A stretch of 21,422 bases of DNA from Phallusia fumigata (GCA_008931825.1 QXVZ01027345.1:1-21422), one strand, 5' to 3'; counted from the stretch's first letter, positions 1 to 9,183 are shown. Notes: generated by a model from the sequence alone, not told the origin. Translations and numbers: made by a program.

Positions 1-1316
1 CGCACGTTATGTCCTCTGTATAGCCCTACTTATGTCACATGAATACTGTAATGTCTTCACTCTGATTTCTGCGCTTGCTTTCGTTTTCGCCAAGACTGTT
101 CTCTAGCGCCACCACCTGTCTGGAATGCCTCACCAAATGTGATCGTTATCCGACCTGTGGCGCTTTTAAGTTTCTGTGAGCCAAGAAGAGCGCGTGCAGA
201 ACCCTTTTAAGAATAAATGCAATTTTGCCGACAAAGCTGTTGAAATCAACATAAAAGACTCTTATAATTATTTTTGCTGGAACTTGTTCTAAGACCAAGT
301 TGAATCTAGACAGTAATAATACAAAAACAATTTCAAAATAGTTGAATTGTGGTCAATGTTTGTCCTCACGATTGAACCAAAACAGCTGAAGGTCATTGCG
401 TAATGAAAAATACTTACTTCCACTACGAGCCAAACCCAGCAGGAAGAAACAGAACAAAAATTGCGTCATTGTTTTTCCAATATATTTTTTGTTCCACGGC
501 AGCTTTTGAATTCAATATTCTATGAAGAAATAATGCTGCTTGAGCTTGTGTAGGAGAAAATTTGCATTACAGAACTTTGTAAACTATCAAGAGTGATACC
601 TGTTTGTCCAACAAAGTTAAAATGTTCCAGGCTTGTTATGCCGGTCTCCTGCCAGCTAAACCCTTGGTATGTTACATCTTTGTACACTAAAAAAATGACT
701 CTCAAATTTAGTAAACGCACTCCGGCCTATTCTGGGCTTTGTTCTGTGCTAGAGAGGCTTGTATTTTCAATTTGAAGCAACAAACAACAGGTAGTTAATC
801 ATTGTCAACGGAAACAGATTACAATGGATGGAAATTGTGACTGCTGAACGTTGGATTAACAATAAGCTTCTATCCCTGTGAGTTAAGACTACTGTAGGTT
901 TGGCCTGATAACTTATACAAACTAGAATTTCAACTAACACAAGAAAAAGGCGGTTTTCCAATCATAATTTGATGTTGATTTAGCGAAAACAAATTTGTAG
1001 TGACTAACTTATCTCAGCAGTTATAGGAGTTGTGAGATATGTCACTTTTTGGGACTCAAAATTTGCAAACGGATTCGCATTTCCGTAAATTAGTAAACCT
1101 ACAGAGCATATTGAGGCTTCATATAGCGTTTGCCTTGGTTTTCATATACGCTCCGCGAACCGGACAGATTGCGTCCTTTTTTCGTTCTCGGCGAAGATGA
1201 CGTATTGGTTTATTATGTCCAATCATAGAATTGTCCAACTATTCTTGATGAAGCTGAAATACAGAAATTTAAGCAAAACGCGAATATTCCACCAAAAAAA
1301 ACCCGCACATTTTGCA
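1..1316. other. No recognisable gene
   Basis: Both strands contain only short frames with no family signature. I see no splice-linked chain of exons, tRNA fold or terminal repeats. The sequence is AT-rich and looks like intergenic or intronic DNA. A short cysteine-rich frame near 100-178 is discussed among the rejected items. Confidence 0.5.
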
Positions 1317-1361
1317 ATGAAAAAAAACAAATACAAAAACAAAAACAAAAAGAAAAAAATG
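1317..1361. repeat. A-rich low-complexity tract
   Basis: This is a run of A interrupted by single C, T or G (AAAAAC-like units). It lies just outside the left end of the P-type transposon. It is not in the orientation expected for a poly(A) tail of the minus-strand LINE remnant, because the minus strand here is T-rich. Confidence 0.7.
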
Positions 1362-1409
1362 TTTGATTTATTTTTTCACAAATAAACATGTATCGTTGTG
1401 ATTTTTAAC

Positions 1410-1416
1410 ATTTGAT
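1410..1416. repeat. Candidate left target-site duplication
   Basis: ATTTGAT abuts the left terminal inverted repeat. GTTTGAT abuts the right one at 5628-5634, a 6/7 match. P-type elements usually make 8-bp duplications, so this is a slightly decayed or one-base-short match. Confidence 0.45.
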
Positions 1417-1446
1417 CATAGAAATCTAAAAACATAGAAGGACCAC
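1417..1446 (+). repeat. Left terminal inverted repeat
   Basis: This 30-bp repeat matches the reverse complement of 5598-5627 at 29 of 30 positions; the mismatch is near the inner end. It begins CATAGAAATC and contains ACATAGAAGG. The length and the initial CAT resemble the 31-bp ends of the Drosophila P element. Confidence 0.9.
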
Positions 1447-1461
1447 TCATTGTTATTGATT

Positions 1462-1490
1462 CTCGTTCCGCATGGATAAGTCTGACATGA
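1462..1490 (+). repeat. Left subterminal inverted repeat
   Basis: It pairs with 5564-5592 in inverse orientation, 21 of 29 positions, sharing CGCATG and CTGACA blocks. P elements have internal inverted repeats used for transposase binding. Here this pair sits closer to the ends, and its role is inferred. Confidence 0.55.
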
Positions 1491-1568
1491 TATGCCAAGG
1501 CTTTACGTTGTGCCATAAGGTGTAGCCTGTTTTGTCGGTAGTTACGCGCTTGAATATTGGCAGAAATC

Positions 1569-4553
1569 ATGGCACCAAGTCATTGTTGTGTTCCCGGTTG
1601 TGTTTCGGGAGTAAGAAATTCCAAAATAAAAAACGAACAAAAAGTTTCCCTCTTTGCTGTGCGAAAACCAGCTCTTGCCAAAACGCCACAGGAAAAAGAA
1701 CATAGGGAGCAGCTAACAAGGTTTGTGTTATCGATGAGGGATATAGCTTCAGGAGATTGCATTGAAGAGATGCTACAAAAAGAAACCTGAATAGCCGCAA
1801 ATATACATAATTTATTTTAAAATCATTGGATCCCATTGTTTTCCTTTACACAGGGCAGCAATTTGTGAGTTGCACTTCATGCCAACCGACATTGTTGTGC
1901 GAGGCAGCTGCAAGACACTTTGCCAGGGAGCTAAACCTTGTTTAAAATTACCTAAAACGTCAAGTTTTTCCCATCCACCAAGAAAGCCACCAGCACTAAG
2001 AGTTGTTACACAGCCCAGAAAAAGGCATGGGAGTGTTAGCGACTTACAGAAGTCTTTTAAACAGCTACCTGATTTTTTGAAAGGTTAGAGCAGTCCTGTT
2101 CTTGATACTTGTTGTTGCAAATTAAGGGTAGTTTTGGAAAGAGATTACTTTTAGAAAATATGTCAAAACTCAAACTGAGTCACTTTTGATAGAAGATGAT
2201 GACACTCAAGTTGGACAAGTACAACTTCTAAAGCTAATTGCCCTAACAGGATCAATGAACAATGATTAAACAATCATGTACATTTTGCAGAATTCTAATC
2301 CATGGAAAAAGATGTTTTTAAAGCAGCAGTTGGAGAATATCACACTGCCACCAAATGCTCGGCGATTCCATCCAGATTTAATTCGATGGTGTATTGAATT
2401 TTATTGCCGATCACCATCAGCATATGAGCATATACGTGTGTCTGATGTTTTGACTTTGCCTTCTCCAACAACCATTAAGCGTTACCGGTATATCTGCAAT
2501 CTGTTAGAGGGCAGAAAAAAATTCATGTTTAGTGCACTTATGCTTTTTTATGTAGCAATTTTATAAAGCCTCAACCCGGTATTAATCAAATGTCTCTTGA
2601 TGAGATAGAAAGGGTCTCCAACTCTGCTACAGAGTTAATTGGATTTATCACACTGGATGAAATGAAAAGTATGAATTTTTTGTTGATTGCTAAATGAACA
2701 TATTTTTGGGTATACATTTGTGTTTTTTGCAGTCAAGGAAAGCCTTGTCATGAAGGACAACAAACTAGTTGGTTTTGTAGACTTGGACTATCCTGGAGCT
2801 GACTTTAGCAGTGACATTGCAACTCATGTTTTGGGCAAGTATTTACTTTTGCAAATTTTAACCACATAAACATATTAGTTTGAAACTTAATTCAACCTGT
2901 TGCAGTGTTTTATGTAAGAACAATAAAAAGAAAAATTTCGATGCCCATAGCATGGTACCCAACCAAAGTTACTCCTGCGCCGGCACTGGCCTTGATATTT
3001 TGGAAAATTTTGTTGGAATGCGAGTCTAGAGGCTTGCAGATCCATGCTGTTATTGCTGATGGAATGGCTACCAATAGACAGTTTTTTAAACTAATTTATG
3101 GAAAAAAGGAAATAAGTTTGTTGGAACCACTTCAAGCACCTAATCCGATTTGTCCAAGTCGCCCTGTCTTTTTATGTTCAGACCCTTCACATTTGTTAAA
3201 AGTAAGCAAAATTCTATATTTATAACTGGTCATTTTTTTACATGCCTGTCTTTTTTAAATAGACTGCAAGAAACAGTTTGTTCTCTTCTAAACCTGGTGG
3301 ATCCAAGTATATGAACAGAAATGGCAAAGATATTTTATGGACCCATATTGTGGATTTATACAATANAAAGTAAGCAAAATTCTATATTTATAACTGGTCA
3401 TTTTTTTACATGCCTGTCTTTTTTAAATAGACTGCAAGAAACAGTTTGTTCTCTTCTAAACCTGGTGGATCCAAGTATATGAACAGAAATGGCAAAGATA
3501 TTTTATGGACCCATATTGTGGATTTATACAATAAAGACAAGGATTTGCCAGTGCTCAGAAAAACTAATTTAAGCTTGGCTCATATTGAATTAAATTCATG
3601 TACAAAGGTAATTGATGATGGTTGACTGCATGACGCTGAACAGTTTTTAAATAAACAGTTTTTAATACTGTAGATGAAAGTAAACTTGGCCAGAGATATA
3701 TTAAGTTGGAGAGTAGGGCAGTGTTTACTGGCCAACCCTAATACATCTGGAACTGCTGAATACATCCTCCTTTTTGCTAAGTAAGTACAGTACTGATTCA
3801 TATAACCATTGTAACATTTTGATGCTAAATGTGTGGTTAAAGTTTGTGTTGTGAGTTTGTTTGCACTTTCAGATGGTTCGACATAGTAAATTGCAGTGTC
3901 AAATGTCCGCTTCGCAATCAAGAAGACAAGCGATTGGCATGGCTGCAAAATGTGTTTGTTGAGGAGCTCATTGCTTGGAAGGTATTTTCATTTTTCAAAT
4001 ATACAACTACCATCAATGAACTAACGGGATAATTCTTTTGTGTCCAACATAAAATTGCAACTTATGCCAATTGGTCCAATTAGTTCATGACAACATTTTT
4101 GTTTTAATATGTGTTGATTGTGTAGAATGACATAGAAAGACACCACAAGGGTGAAACTAAAAGAATTGTGGCACGGCCAACACTTGAGGGTTTAATATTT
4201 ACCACAAGAAATTTTGTTCTTCTTGCAAAACGACTTCTAAAAAAAGTAGAATATGTGTGCCTTCACAGTTTTTCACAGGATGTGTTAGAGGCTTTTTTCG
4301 GAAACATTGTAAGTTTGTAAAATGTGTGTGTTTATACAAATAACAAAAAAACACTCATGTGCATACTAATTTTATTTAGAGACAACTGGGACATCGATCC
4401 AGAAATCCAGACATATTTCAGGTGTCATATGGTATGCAGCACATAACGCAAAGAAAAATAATAAAAAAAATTAAAGGAGGAAATACCACATTTGGTAAAA
4501 AGAATGCCTGGACAGAATTATGTGATGATCCACTTCCAAAGCGAAAAAAATAA
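1569..4553 (+). CDS. THAP9/P-element-type transposase, catalytic subunit (12 exons)
   Basis: Exons as read: 1569-1720, 1854-2083, 2142-2218, 2291-2487, 2556-2668, 2733-2834, 2906-3201, 3431-3607, 3674-3780, 3873-3981, 4126-4308, 4380-4553. All junction phases agree and give 638 residues. Residues 1-58 form a THAP zinc finger (CCVPGC at the start, CELH with Cys55 and His58; 43 residues between Cys11 and Cys55), the family's DNA-binding module. A P-element-type region with RWCIEFYCRSPSAY follows. The RNase H-like core shows LDEM (Asp253), IADG (Asp342) and SQDVLEAFFG (Glu575), the expected DDE triad, plus CSDPSHLLK. The protein stops soon after the Glu motif with a basic PKRKK tail, a possible nuclear signal, and lacks the usual C-terminal domain, which lies on the other strand. 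ATG 1569 is chosen because it leads directly into the THAP cysteines. Exon 6 uses a GC donor. Exon 8 is duplicated by the assembly. The least certain boundaries are the start of exon 3 and the end of exon 4. Confidence 0.88.
2835..2905 (+). other. GC-AG intron in the transposase gene
   Basis: The donor reads GG|GCAAGT, the usual context of GC donors, and the acceptor is TTGCAG. Only this junction joins codons into the family motif THVLVFYVRTI. The nearby GT five bases downstream would shift the frame. Confidence 0.75.
3199..3533. repeat. Exact 167-bp duplication around a single N (likely assembly artefact)
   Basis: Positions 3199-3365 and 3367-3533 are identical as read, and the only ambiguous base of the window (N, 3366) sits between them. 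The block covers intron 7 and most of exon 8. The first copy is cut off in mid-exon. Collapsing the copies restores a normal 61-nt intron and a complete 59-codon exon, so this is most simply a failed overlap merge at a contig join. Confidence 0.85.
4371..4376 (-). terminator. Nearest canonical poly(A) signal for the minus-strand gene
   Basis: TTTATT on the plus strand is AATAAA on the minus strand. It lies about 210 bp past the minus-strand stop, inside the last intron of the plus-strand gene. I see no closer canonical signal, so the transcript may run through exon 12 of the opposing gene. Use is inferred. Confidence 0.3.
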
Positions 4554-4587
4554 TTTATAGGTATTATTCACTTGTTTAAAATAAGTG

Positions 4588-5442
4588 TCATGCTAATTTA
4601 GTTGCCAAGTTTCCTCGCAAGCCAGAAGATTGTTTGTTTACTTTTTTAAAAATGCTTTCAAACTGTTTTTTGCTAAAACTGTGTCCAAGAACCCTTATAA
4701 AAAGCTTAACAACATAGGTAACAATTTTTTCACTTTGCTCATAGTCACATTTGGCAATGTCACTCAAAGTTTCTGTAAACTTCAAAAAGTGGGAGCCAGA
4801 TAAGACAAAATTTATGACAGAATCAAAATTTATAGTGCCATGTTTCTTGTTGCATTCTTTGCTAAAATTAAGGTACAAATAGTTGATAAAGAATGTAAAC
4901 TCCTCTGAAGGCCTTTTCAAACATCCACTTTTTCTTTCCAGCATGCAAAGAAATCCTGAATTTATATCATTGGCATCACAAAGATGTTGAATAGTAGATT
5001 GTAGATGTGGAAATTTGTTTTGTGCTTTATGTGCTGTGTAGCCCCCTATATATGCTAAAATTTCACTTTCAGTTTTTGTTATTGGAAATGTTTGAGTCAC
5101 GGTTTCTTTTTCTGGATGTCGTACAATTTCATTTACCACGTGCAACAGTTGTTTTGCTGCTTCCAACTGTGAAATATTCAAAAATAAACCCTGAGCTTCA
5201 CAACAATGTTTCGGATACTGTTCAACGATTTTACTTGGTTTGTTGTGTATAGCATGCAAATCTAACCACGTTGCAAAAACTTCATACCCTGCAGAAGACA
5301 CTTCGATACCGCTAGGTAGGACACGCTTCAGAAAATCGTCGGTTTTTTCGCATGTGAACTGCAAAACGGGTTCTGTTTCAAGCCGTTCTGGAATATCGAA
5401 CAATTCAGAAAGTAACTCCTCAGTAATTTCACAATCCGTCAT
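4588..5442 (-). CDS. P-type transposase C-terminal-like protein, convergent second gene
   Basis: This is a single uninterrupted frame of 284 residues with ATG at 5442-5440 and TGA at 4590-4588. Its middle and C-terminal half resemble the region downstream of the catalytic glutamate in THAP9-like transposases: ILAYIGGYTAHKA (residues 128-140), then cysteines, then SGCLKRPSEEF (172-182), matching the family pattern of a YxxGY block followed by a G-L-x-P-S block. Residues 1-110 are acidic at the start and unrecognised. Its stop lies 34 bp from the stop of the transposase gene, which lacks this domain, and 638 + 284 = 922 residues is about the size of a full THAP9. I infer a second subunit acting with the catalytic chain. 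It could instead be a regulator, or the result of an old internal inversion. No introns or frame breaks are seen. Confidence 0.75.
   Translation of the reverse strand: MTDCEITEELLSELFDIPERLETEPVLQFTCEKTDDFLKRVLPSGIEVSSAGYEVFATWLDLHAIHNKPSKIVEQYPKHCCEAQGLFLNISQLEAAKQLLHVVNEIVRHPEKETVTQTFPITKTESEILAYIGGYTAHKAQNKFPHLQSTIQHLCDANDINSGFLCMLERKSGCLKRPSEEFTFFINYLYLNFSKECNKKHGTINFDSVINFVLSGSHFLKFTETLSDIAKCDYEQSEKIVTYVVKLFIRVLGHSFSKKQFESIFKKVNKQSSGLRGNLATKLA
5183..5188 (+). terminator. Nearest canonical poly(A) signal for the plus-strand gene
   Basis: AATAAA lies about 630 bp beyond the plus-strand stop, within the minus-strand coding region. A GATAAA variant occurs earlier, near 4887. If the canonical site is used, the two mRNAs overlap at their 3' ends. 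Confidence 0.25.
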
Positions 5443-5563
5443 ACTTTATTAGTTTAATACCCTGCTAACAAATAATTAATGTATTCAAACTAAACGCAAT
5501 TACTGCGGAAATCAGGTACAGCTAGTCTACTTTGTCGCCTGTTGCTGCCGATATTTTTCCAAG

Positions 5564-5592
5564 TCGTGTCAGTGTTACTCATGCGTGACGAA
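5564..5592 (-). repeat. Right subterminal inverted repeat
   Basis: This is the partner of 1462-1490. It lies about 5 bp inside the right terminal repeat, against about 15 bp on the left, so the two ends differ by a 10-bp insertion or deletion. It is also in the upstream region of the minus-strand gene, so it could overlap that gene's promoter. Confidence 0.55.
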
Positions 5593-5597
5593 ACCCA

Positions 5598-5627
5598 GTG
5601 GACCTTCTATGTTTTTAGATTTCTATG
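5598..5627 (-). repeat. Right terminal inverted repeat
   Basis: Inverse match to 1417-1446 with one mismatch. It ends in TTTCTATG at the element boundary. Its correct inverted orientation argues against the minus-strand gene arising from a simple assembly inversion of the whole right end. Confidence 0.9.
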
Positions 5628-5634
5628 GTTTGAT
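5628..5634. repeat. Candidate right target-site duplication
   Basis: GTTTGAT follows the right terminal repeat directly and pairs with ATTTGAT at 1410-1416. Confidence 0.45.
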
Positions 5635-5694
5635 TCGTTTTTTCTGATCAGAAAAAGTCTAGATCCGGGATTCAACCACGTGGTTTTGTTGTTG

Positions 5695-6390
5695 TCAAAG
5701 CTGTGTTTCATAACTTTGCAAAATAATGGCCTTAAACTGCGTTTTGAACGGATGCAATGCTAGGTTTTTTAATGTGTTTGCTGGAATGCTATTCCAGAGT
5801 TTTGGATCGCGATAATGGAGGGATCGTTGGCCTAGGGAAGTTTTGAATCTAGAAATAGACAATGTGGAACCGCATCAGCTTGCCTGGTGAAATAGGAATG
5901 CACCTGCGAAGTTTTCATGAAAAAAAGCGTTGTATGATGGCAATTTGTTGTGATGAAACTGATACATAATTTGTGCCGTTTGAAGTTTATTGATATCAAA
6001 TAATTTTAAGGTCCCAATAGATTAGTGTAATGTGGCAATTTCTTTGATTAAACGTCATGATTCGTAGAATGTTAATTTGCAGCACATTTACATGGTGAAG
6101 GTTAGATTCATGCCCATTACCCTAGCAGCTGATAGCATATTGTAACCTCGAGTATACAGCTGTAGTAAACAGTTAGAAGTGTTTTCAAGTCAACATGTTT
6201 TCTTAATTTTTACATTACTCCTGAATATTTAACAAGCTGGGTTTGTAGTTGATTAATATGTTGGGACCAATTTAAGTGCTCCTCCATAATAACACCTAAA
6301 TATTTTATTTTTGGTTGCCTTAATATTGTGTTGTTTCCTAAAAAGAGTAAAAAGTTTTGAGTTTGGAATTTGGAAGAGCAGCGATGTGTT
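5695..6390 (-). pseudogene. Non-LTR retrotransposon (Jockey/CR1-like) reverse transcriptase C-terminus, decayed
   Basis: On the minus strand, frames separated by stops and shifts read as the end of a LINE reverse transcriptase. In order: KIKYLGVIMEEHLNWSQHI (thumb-region YLGV block), then LLTVYYSCI, then LQINILRIMTFNQRN, then GQRSLHYRDPKLWNSIPA and a terminal HPFKTQFKAI before TGA at 5697-5695. This order is the standard C-terminal pattern of Jockey/CR1-type enzymes. Several stops (after SGVM and HQAS) and frameshifts show it is dead. The upstream catalytic part is missing: the fragment is cut at a TTAA where a MITE begins. The 3' UTR probably continues to 5635 and then beyond the P element, left of 1410. 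The exact clade is uncertain. Confidence 0.8.
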
Positions 6391-6929
6391 TAAGGGCCAA
6401 CACACATTGAATACTTTACCAGAGTGAAACTGGCGCACATTGCGATTGCGCGGAAACTAAAAACAATACGGTTTCGAAATTTTGACATAATATTTCAGGT
6501 AATTCAGACATTTCAGCGTAGAAACTTTTTAAAAATATTATTTTTTATTAATTATTATGCATATTTCAAAGTAATATGAATCGATATGAACATCATGGCT
6601 TCATTTGTACTCCATCAAACTTTCACAGAATGATCTCTAAAATACAAGCTTTAAAATTAGCCTAAACACGACGTCCTAGCAAACCGGGAACATACTGTAA
6701 TATTCATGACAATTATGACATATTCACTCAAATGTATTTAATGTGCATGGCCGTTAAACTCATCACTGCGTTTCCAAATTTACACATGTTATACTCTGCG
6801 GGTATATTTTTAGTATGAGCCATTGCAAAGGTTCTACCATAACGCTAACAGTACCAACTACACAATCGAAAATTCATAACCGACATTAAAAATCGCCCTA
6901 AAAGATATTCAATGTGCGCTGGGCCTTAA
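6390..6929. mobile_element. TTAA-flanked MITE, about 540 bp
   Basis: It begins TTAAGGGCCAACACACATTG and ends with the inverse motif CAATGTGCGCTGGGCCTTAA. The terminal inverted repeats extend about 22-25 bp with three or so mismatches. TTAA at both borders suggests a piggyBac- or Kolobok-type target site. There is no coding capacity. The left border coincides with the end of LINE homology, consistent with insertion into the LINE. The interior contains another copy of the subterminal module found in the adjacent foldback. Confidence 0.6.
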
Positions 6930-7203
6930 ACTCATTTGTACTTTTTTAGATTTACATGTGTAACACTCTATGTGTGTATCCTCAAAATGAGCAACAGCAA
7001 AAGCTTCCATCATACCGGGAACAGTACCGCATATTTTTGAGTGAATATGTCATAATAATTATGACTTTTCGATCGCGTAGCTGGTACTGTTCCTGTTATG
7101 GTGGAAGCTTTTGCAATGGCTCATTTTGAAGATACGCACATAGAGTATAACATGTGTAAATTTGAGCATGTAGAGATTGTTTTAAGGGCCAGCGCACATC
7201 GCA
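6907..7203. repeat. Foldback with about 125-bp arms
   Basis: The left arm (about 6907-7030) and right arm (about 7080-7203) are inverse copies with a loop of about 50 bp. The outermost part of each arm is the GGGCCAGCGCACAT end motif of the adjacent MITE, and the arms share GGAAGCTTTTGC-type and ACATGTGTAAA blocks. A third, direct copy lies at about 6735-6865. The loop sequence (7030-7068) is repeated directly at 7202-7241. This looks like nested or tandem insertion of one MITE family. Confidence 0.65.
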
Positions 7204-7245
7204 TATTTTTCAGTGAATATGTCATGATAATTATGACTTATCCAT

Positions 7246-9179
7246 TAACAATATAAAGTATATGATGTTTGTCCTTAAAGCTTAGTTTAAAAATGATTAC
7301 ATGCTTGAATAATCAATGTGCCTTTTCTAGTTGAATGTAGGAAAGCTAATTTGTAGAAAAAAGTCTTCATACGGATAAGTCATTGGATTTTATAGAATGT
7401 GAGCTAAACATTTTTTGAACATTTGAAAGTTTAGAGATTATAACTTTATTTTATTGTTTTTGTGTCATTGCTTTTTACCAACAAATAAACAAACTTTAGC
7501 CAAGATTGAAGGGTTTAACTGTAAGGAGACAATTTATCTTCCAAGTCTAAAAAACATTGGCTAAACATTTATACACTACTGAAGATGTGATTTTTGTGTA
7601 TGTTGACAAAATAAATTAGCTGTAAGCTTTTTTAGTGGTTAAGTTTTTTTAGACTAAATGCACATTTATATTTTTAATAAATTTGGTCTTTTCACAAAGC
7701 TTTGATTTTGTTTTTAAACTAAGAGTTATACGTCTGTAAAGGTTTTGTCAACCAAAATTTAGGTGCAATCATACTTGTTCAACACGCACTAAATTTATTG
7801 ATTTATTTTTTCTAACAGTTATTGGTTCTATGATGGCCAGTGATTCATTTTCTTCATCATCTGATGGTTTGTAAAATTTTAATTTTTTGCTCATTAACAT
7901 GTTAAAAAGTATCAGGCAAAATCACTTTGCTGTAATTGTAAAATTTTTTTAGTGTGACTGAACCTTACAAGATTAGTTGGATGTGATGTAAATTAATGTT
8001 CAAAGTTATCAGTAAATTTATAAAAACAGAAATCAAAATTTAGCCAAAAAACAAAATGCTTTCTGTAAAATTTAACACTGAAATCCAAACACTTTGGATA
8101 ACCTGTCTTAGAGATAGACAAATATGAGTTTTTAAAGCCAATACCGATTATCATAGTCTAAAAAGCCGATATTTTGTGTGAGAGCGGGCTAAGGGCATGA
8201 CACATTGTCATGAGTAGGTCATATGAATGTCGACGTAAACGTCAGGTTGTAAGGCACTTGGTGATGACGGGGATGGCATGAAATAAATATTCCTGGAAGT
8301 CATTTTACAGGACAAGTTTGTAAAAAAAAACTAGAACAAGTTTAAAGATTGACCACTGCACGTTGTCATGTATCACGCAGCTAGCAAGAGGCAAAAAAAC
8401 TTTCTGCTACACATTAAAAAGGTTTTTGTGCCGGCGGTGGTCAAAATGAAGCTTTTTATTCCGCACAGTTTTGGTTTACATGCCACAGATTGTAGCAATA
8501 TAATCATTGGACTAAGTGCTGTATATTTCATCATACTTTTACTGACAAACTGTCTTGCTTAAGCATTAGTGTAGGGCAGATTAAAAAATGCCTAGTGCCA
8601 CATTAGCTTATATAATGCTTGTGCGACAAGATGTTTGGCAACCGAAATTTTATACATTTCATTACATGGTTAAGCAAAAATACAAGCTGTAAATAGAAAG
8701 AAACTGGCTTTCATGTTACTGGTTTTTGTAACAAACACTCTTTGCTACAAGCGAACATAAATGTGTAAAAACAGCACTCACATATGATATGTCCGAGGCG
8801 CAAAACATTCACACCTTTGTCACTTTTGCTGTGAAACTTTTACTGTGGTTGGACAATGCTCAAGACAGGGTAATGTCACCAGACAAAGGGACGCGGCTGT
8901 GTCAAAGCCAAAAAACAACCTATTTTTTATCAATGCTGATAATAGTCAAAACGCCAAATATCGGTGCTGATAATCAGTATATCCCTAACCTATCTAAACT
9001 ACATCAGATTTTGTTGGAATCCCTTTGTAATAACTGTTGGCAGCTAACTGAATGCAATTTAATTTACCAGATGTTGATGCGATATAAGTTGGTTTTTAGT
9101 TCAAAAAATGTGTATTGAATAAAGTACTAATAAAAAATTGGCCGCAATAAAAGAAATATTTGATAAGTTTGTTTTGATA
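7246..9179. other. No recognisable gene
   Basis: AT-rich DNA with short, unrelated frames on both strands. One exon-like block, 7819-7866, has a good acceptor (TTTCTAACAG), in-frame ATG codons, the frame MMASDSFSSSSD and a GT donor. Its end phase fits the block at 9314 only in a different frame from the one favoured there, so it is not called as a gene. Confidence 0.4.
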
Positions 9180-9183
9180 AACT

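Larger units (their letters stand above)
1417..5627. mobile_element. P-superfamily DNA transposon with two convergent genes
   Basis: The 4211-bp element is bounded by 30-bp inverted repeats starting CATAG and ending CTATG. Imperfect subterminal inverted repeats lie at 1462-1490 and 5564-5592, and the flanks carry a near-identical TTTGAT-containing duplication. Inside are a 12-exon THAP/DDE transposase gene on the plus strand and a single-exon gene on the minus strand that resembles the C-terminal part of the same transposase family. Cut-and-paste transposition via DDE catalysis is the known activity of the family. Both genes keep open frames and the ends are intact, so the copy looks young, apart from an assembly duplication around 3366. 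Placing the convergent gene inside the element is secure because both inverted repeats flank it in the correct orientation. Confidence 0.88.

Noticed and set aside
95-178. Short cysteine-rich frame (CLECLTKCDRYPTCGAFKF) recalling PAN/apple repeats
   Set aside because: Fewer than 40 codons, no start, an equally open overlapping frame, and no splice-linked neighbours.
2527-2555. Alternative 29-nt intron between exons 4 and 5 of the transposase
   Set aside because: It is in phase, but far shorter than any other intron here. The donor at 2488 gives a normal 68-nt intron and a better family spacing before the PG motif.
4554-5600. Minus-strand gene as an assembly inversion of the transposase 3' end
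   Set aside because: The right terminal repeat is correctly inverted, the gene has its own ATG and stop, and no N or repeat marks a join at either possible breakpoint. It remains formally possible and is listed as a test under the main finding.
7819-7866. Exon-like block MMASDSFSSSSD upstream of the possible micro-exon gene
   Set aside because: Its end phase links only to an alternative frame of the 9314 block, which then loses the in-phase link to the 10190 block.
8368-9118. Plus-strand open frames of 64 and 109 codons
   Set aside because: No domain, no codon bias and no splice context; typical chance frames in AT-rich DNA.
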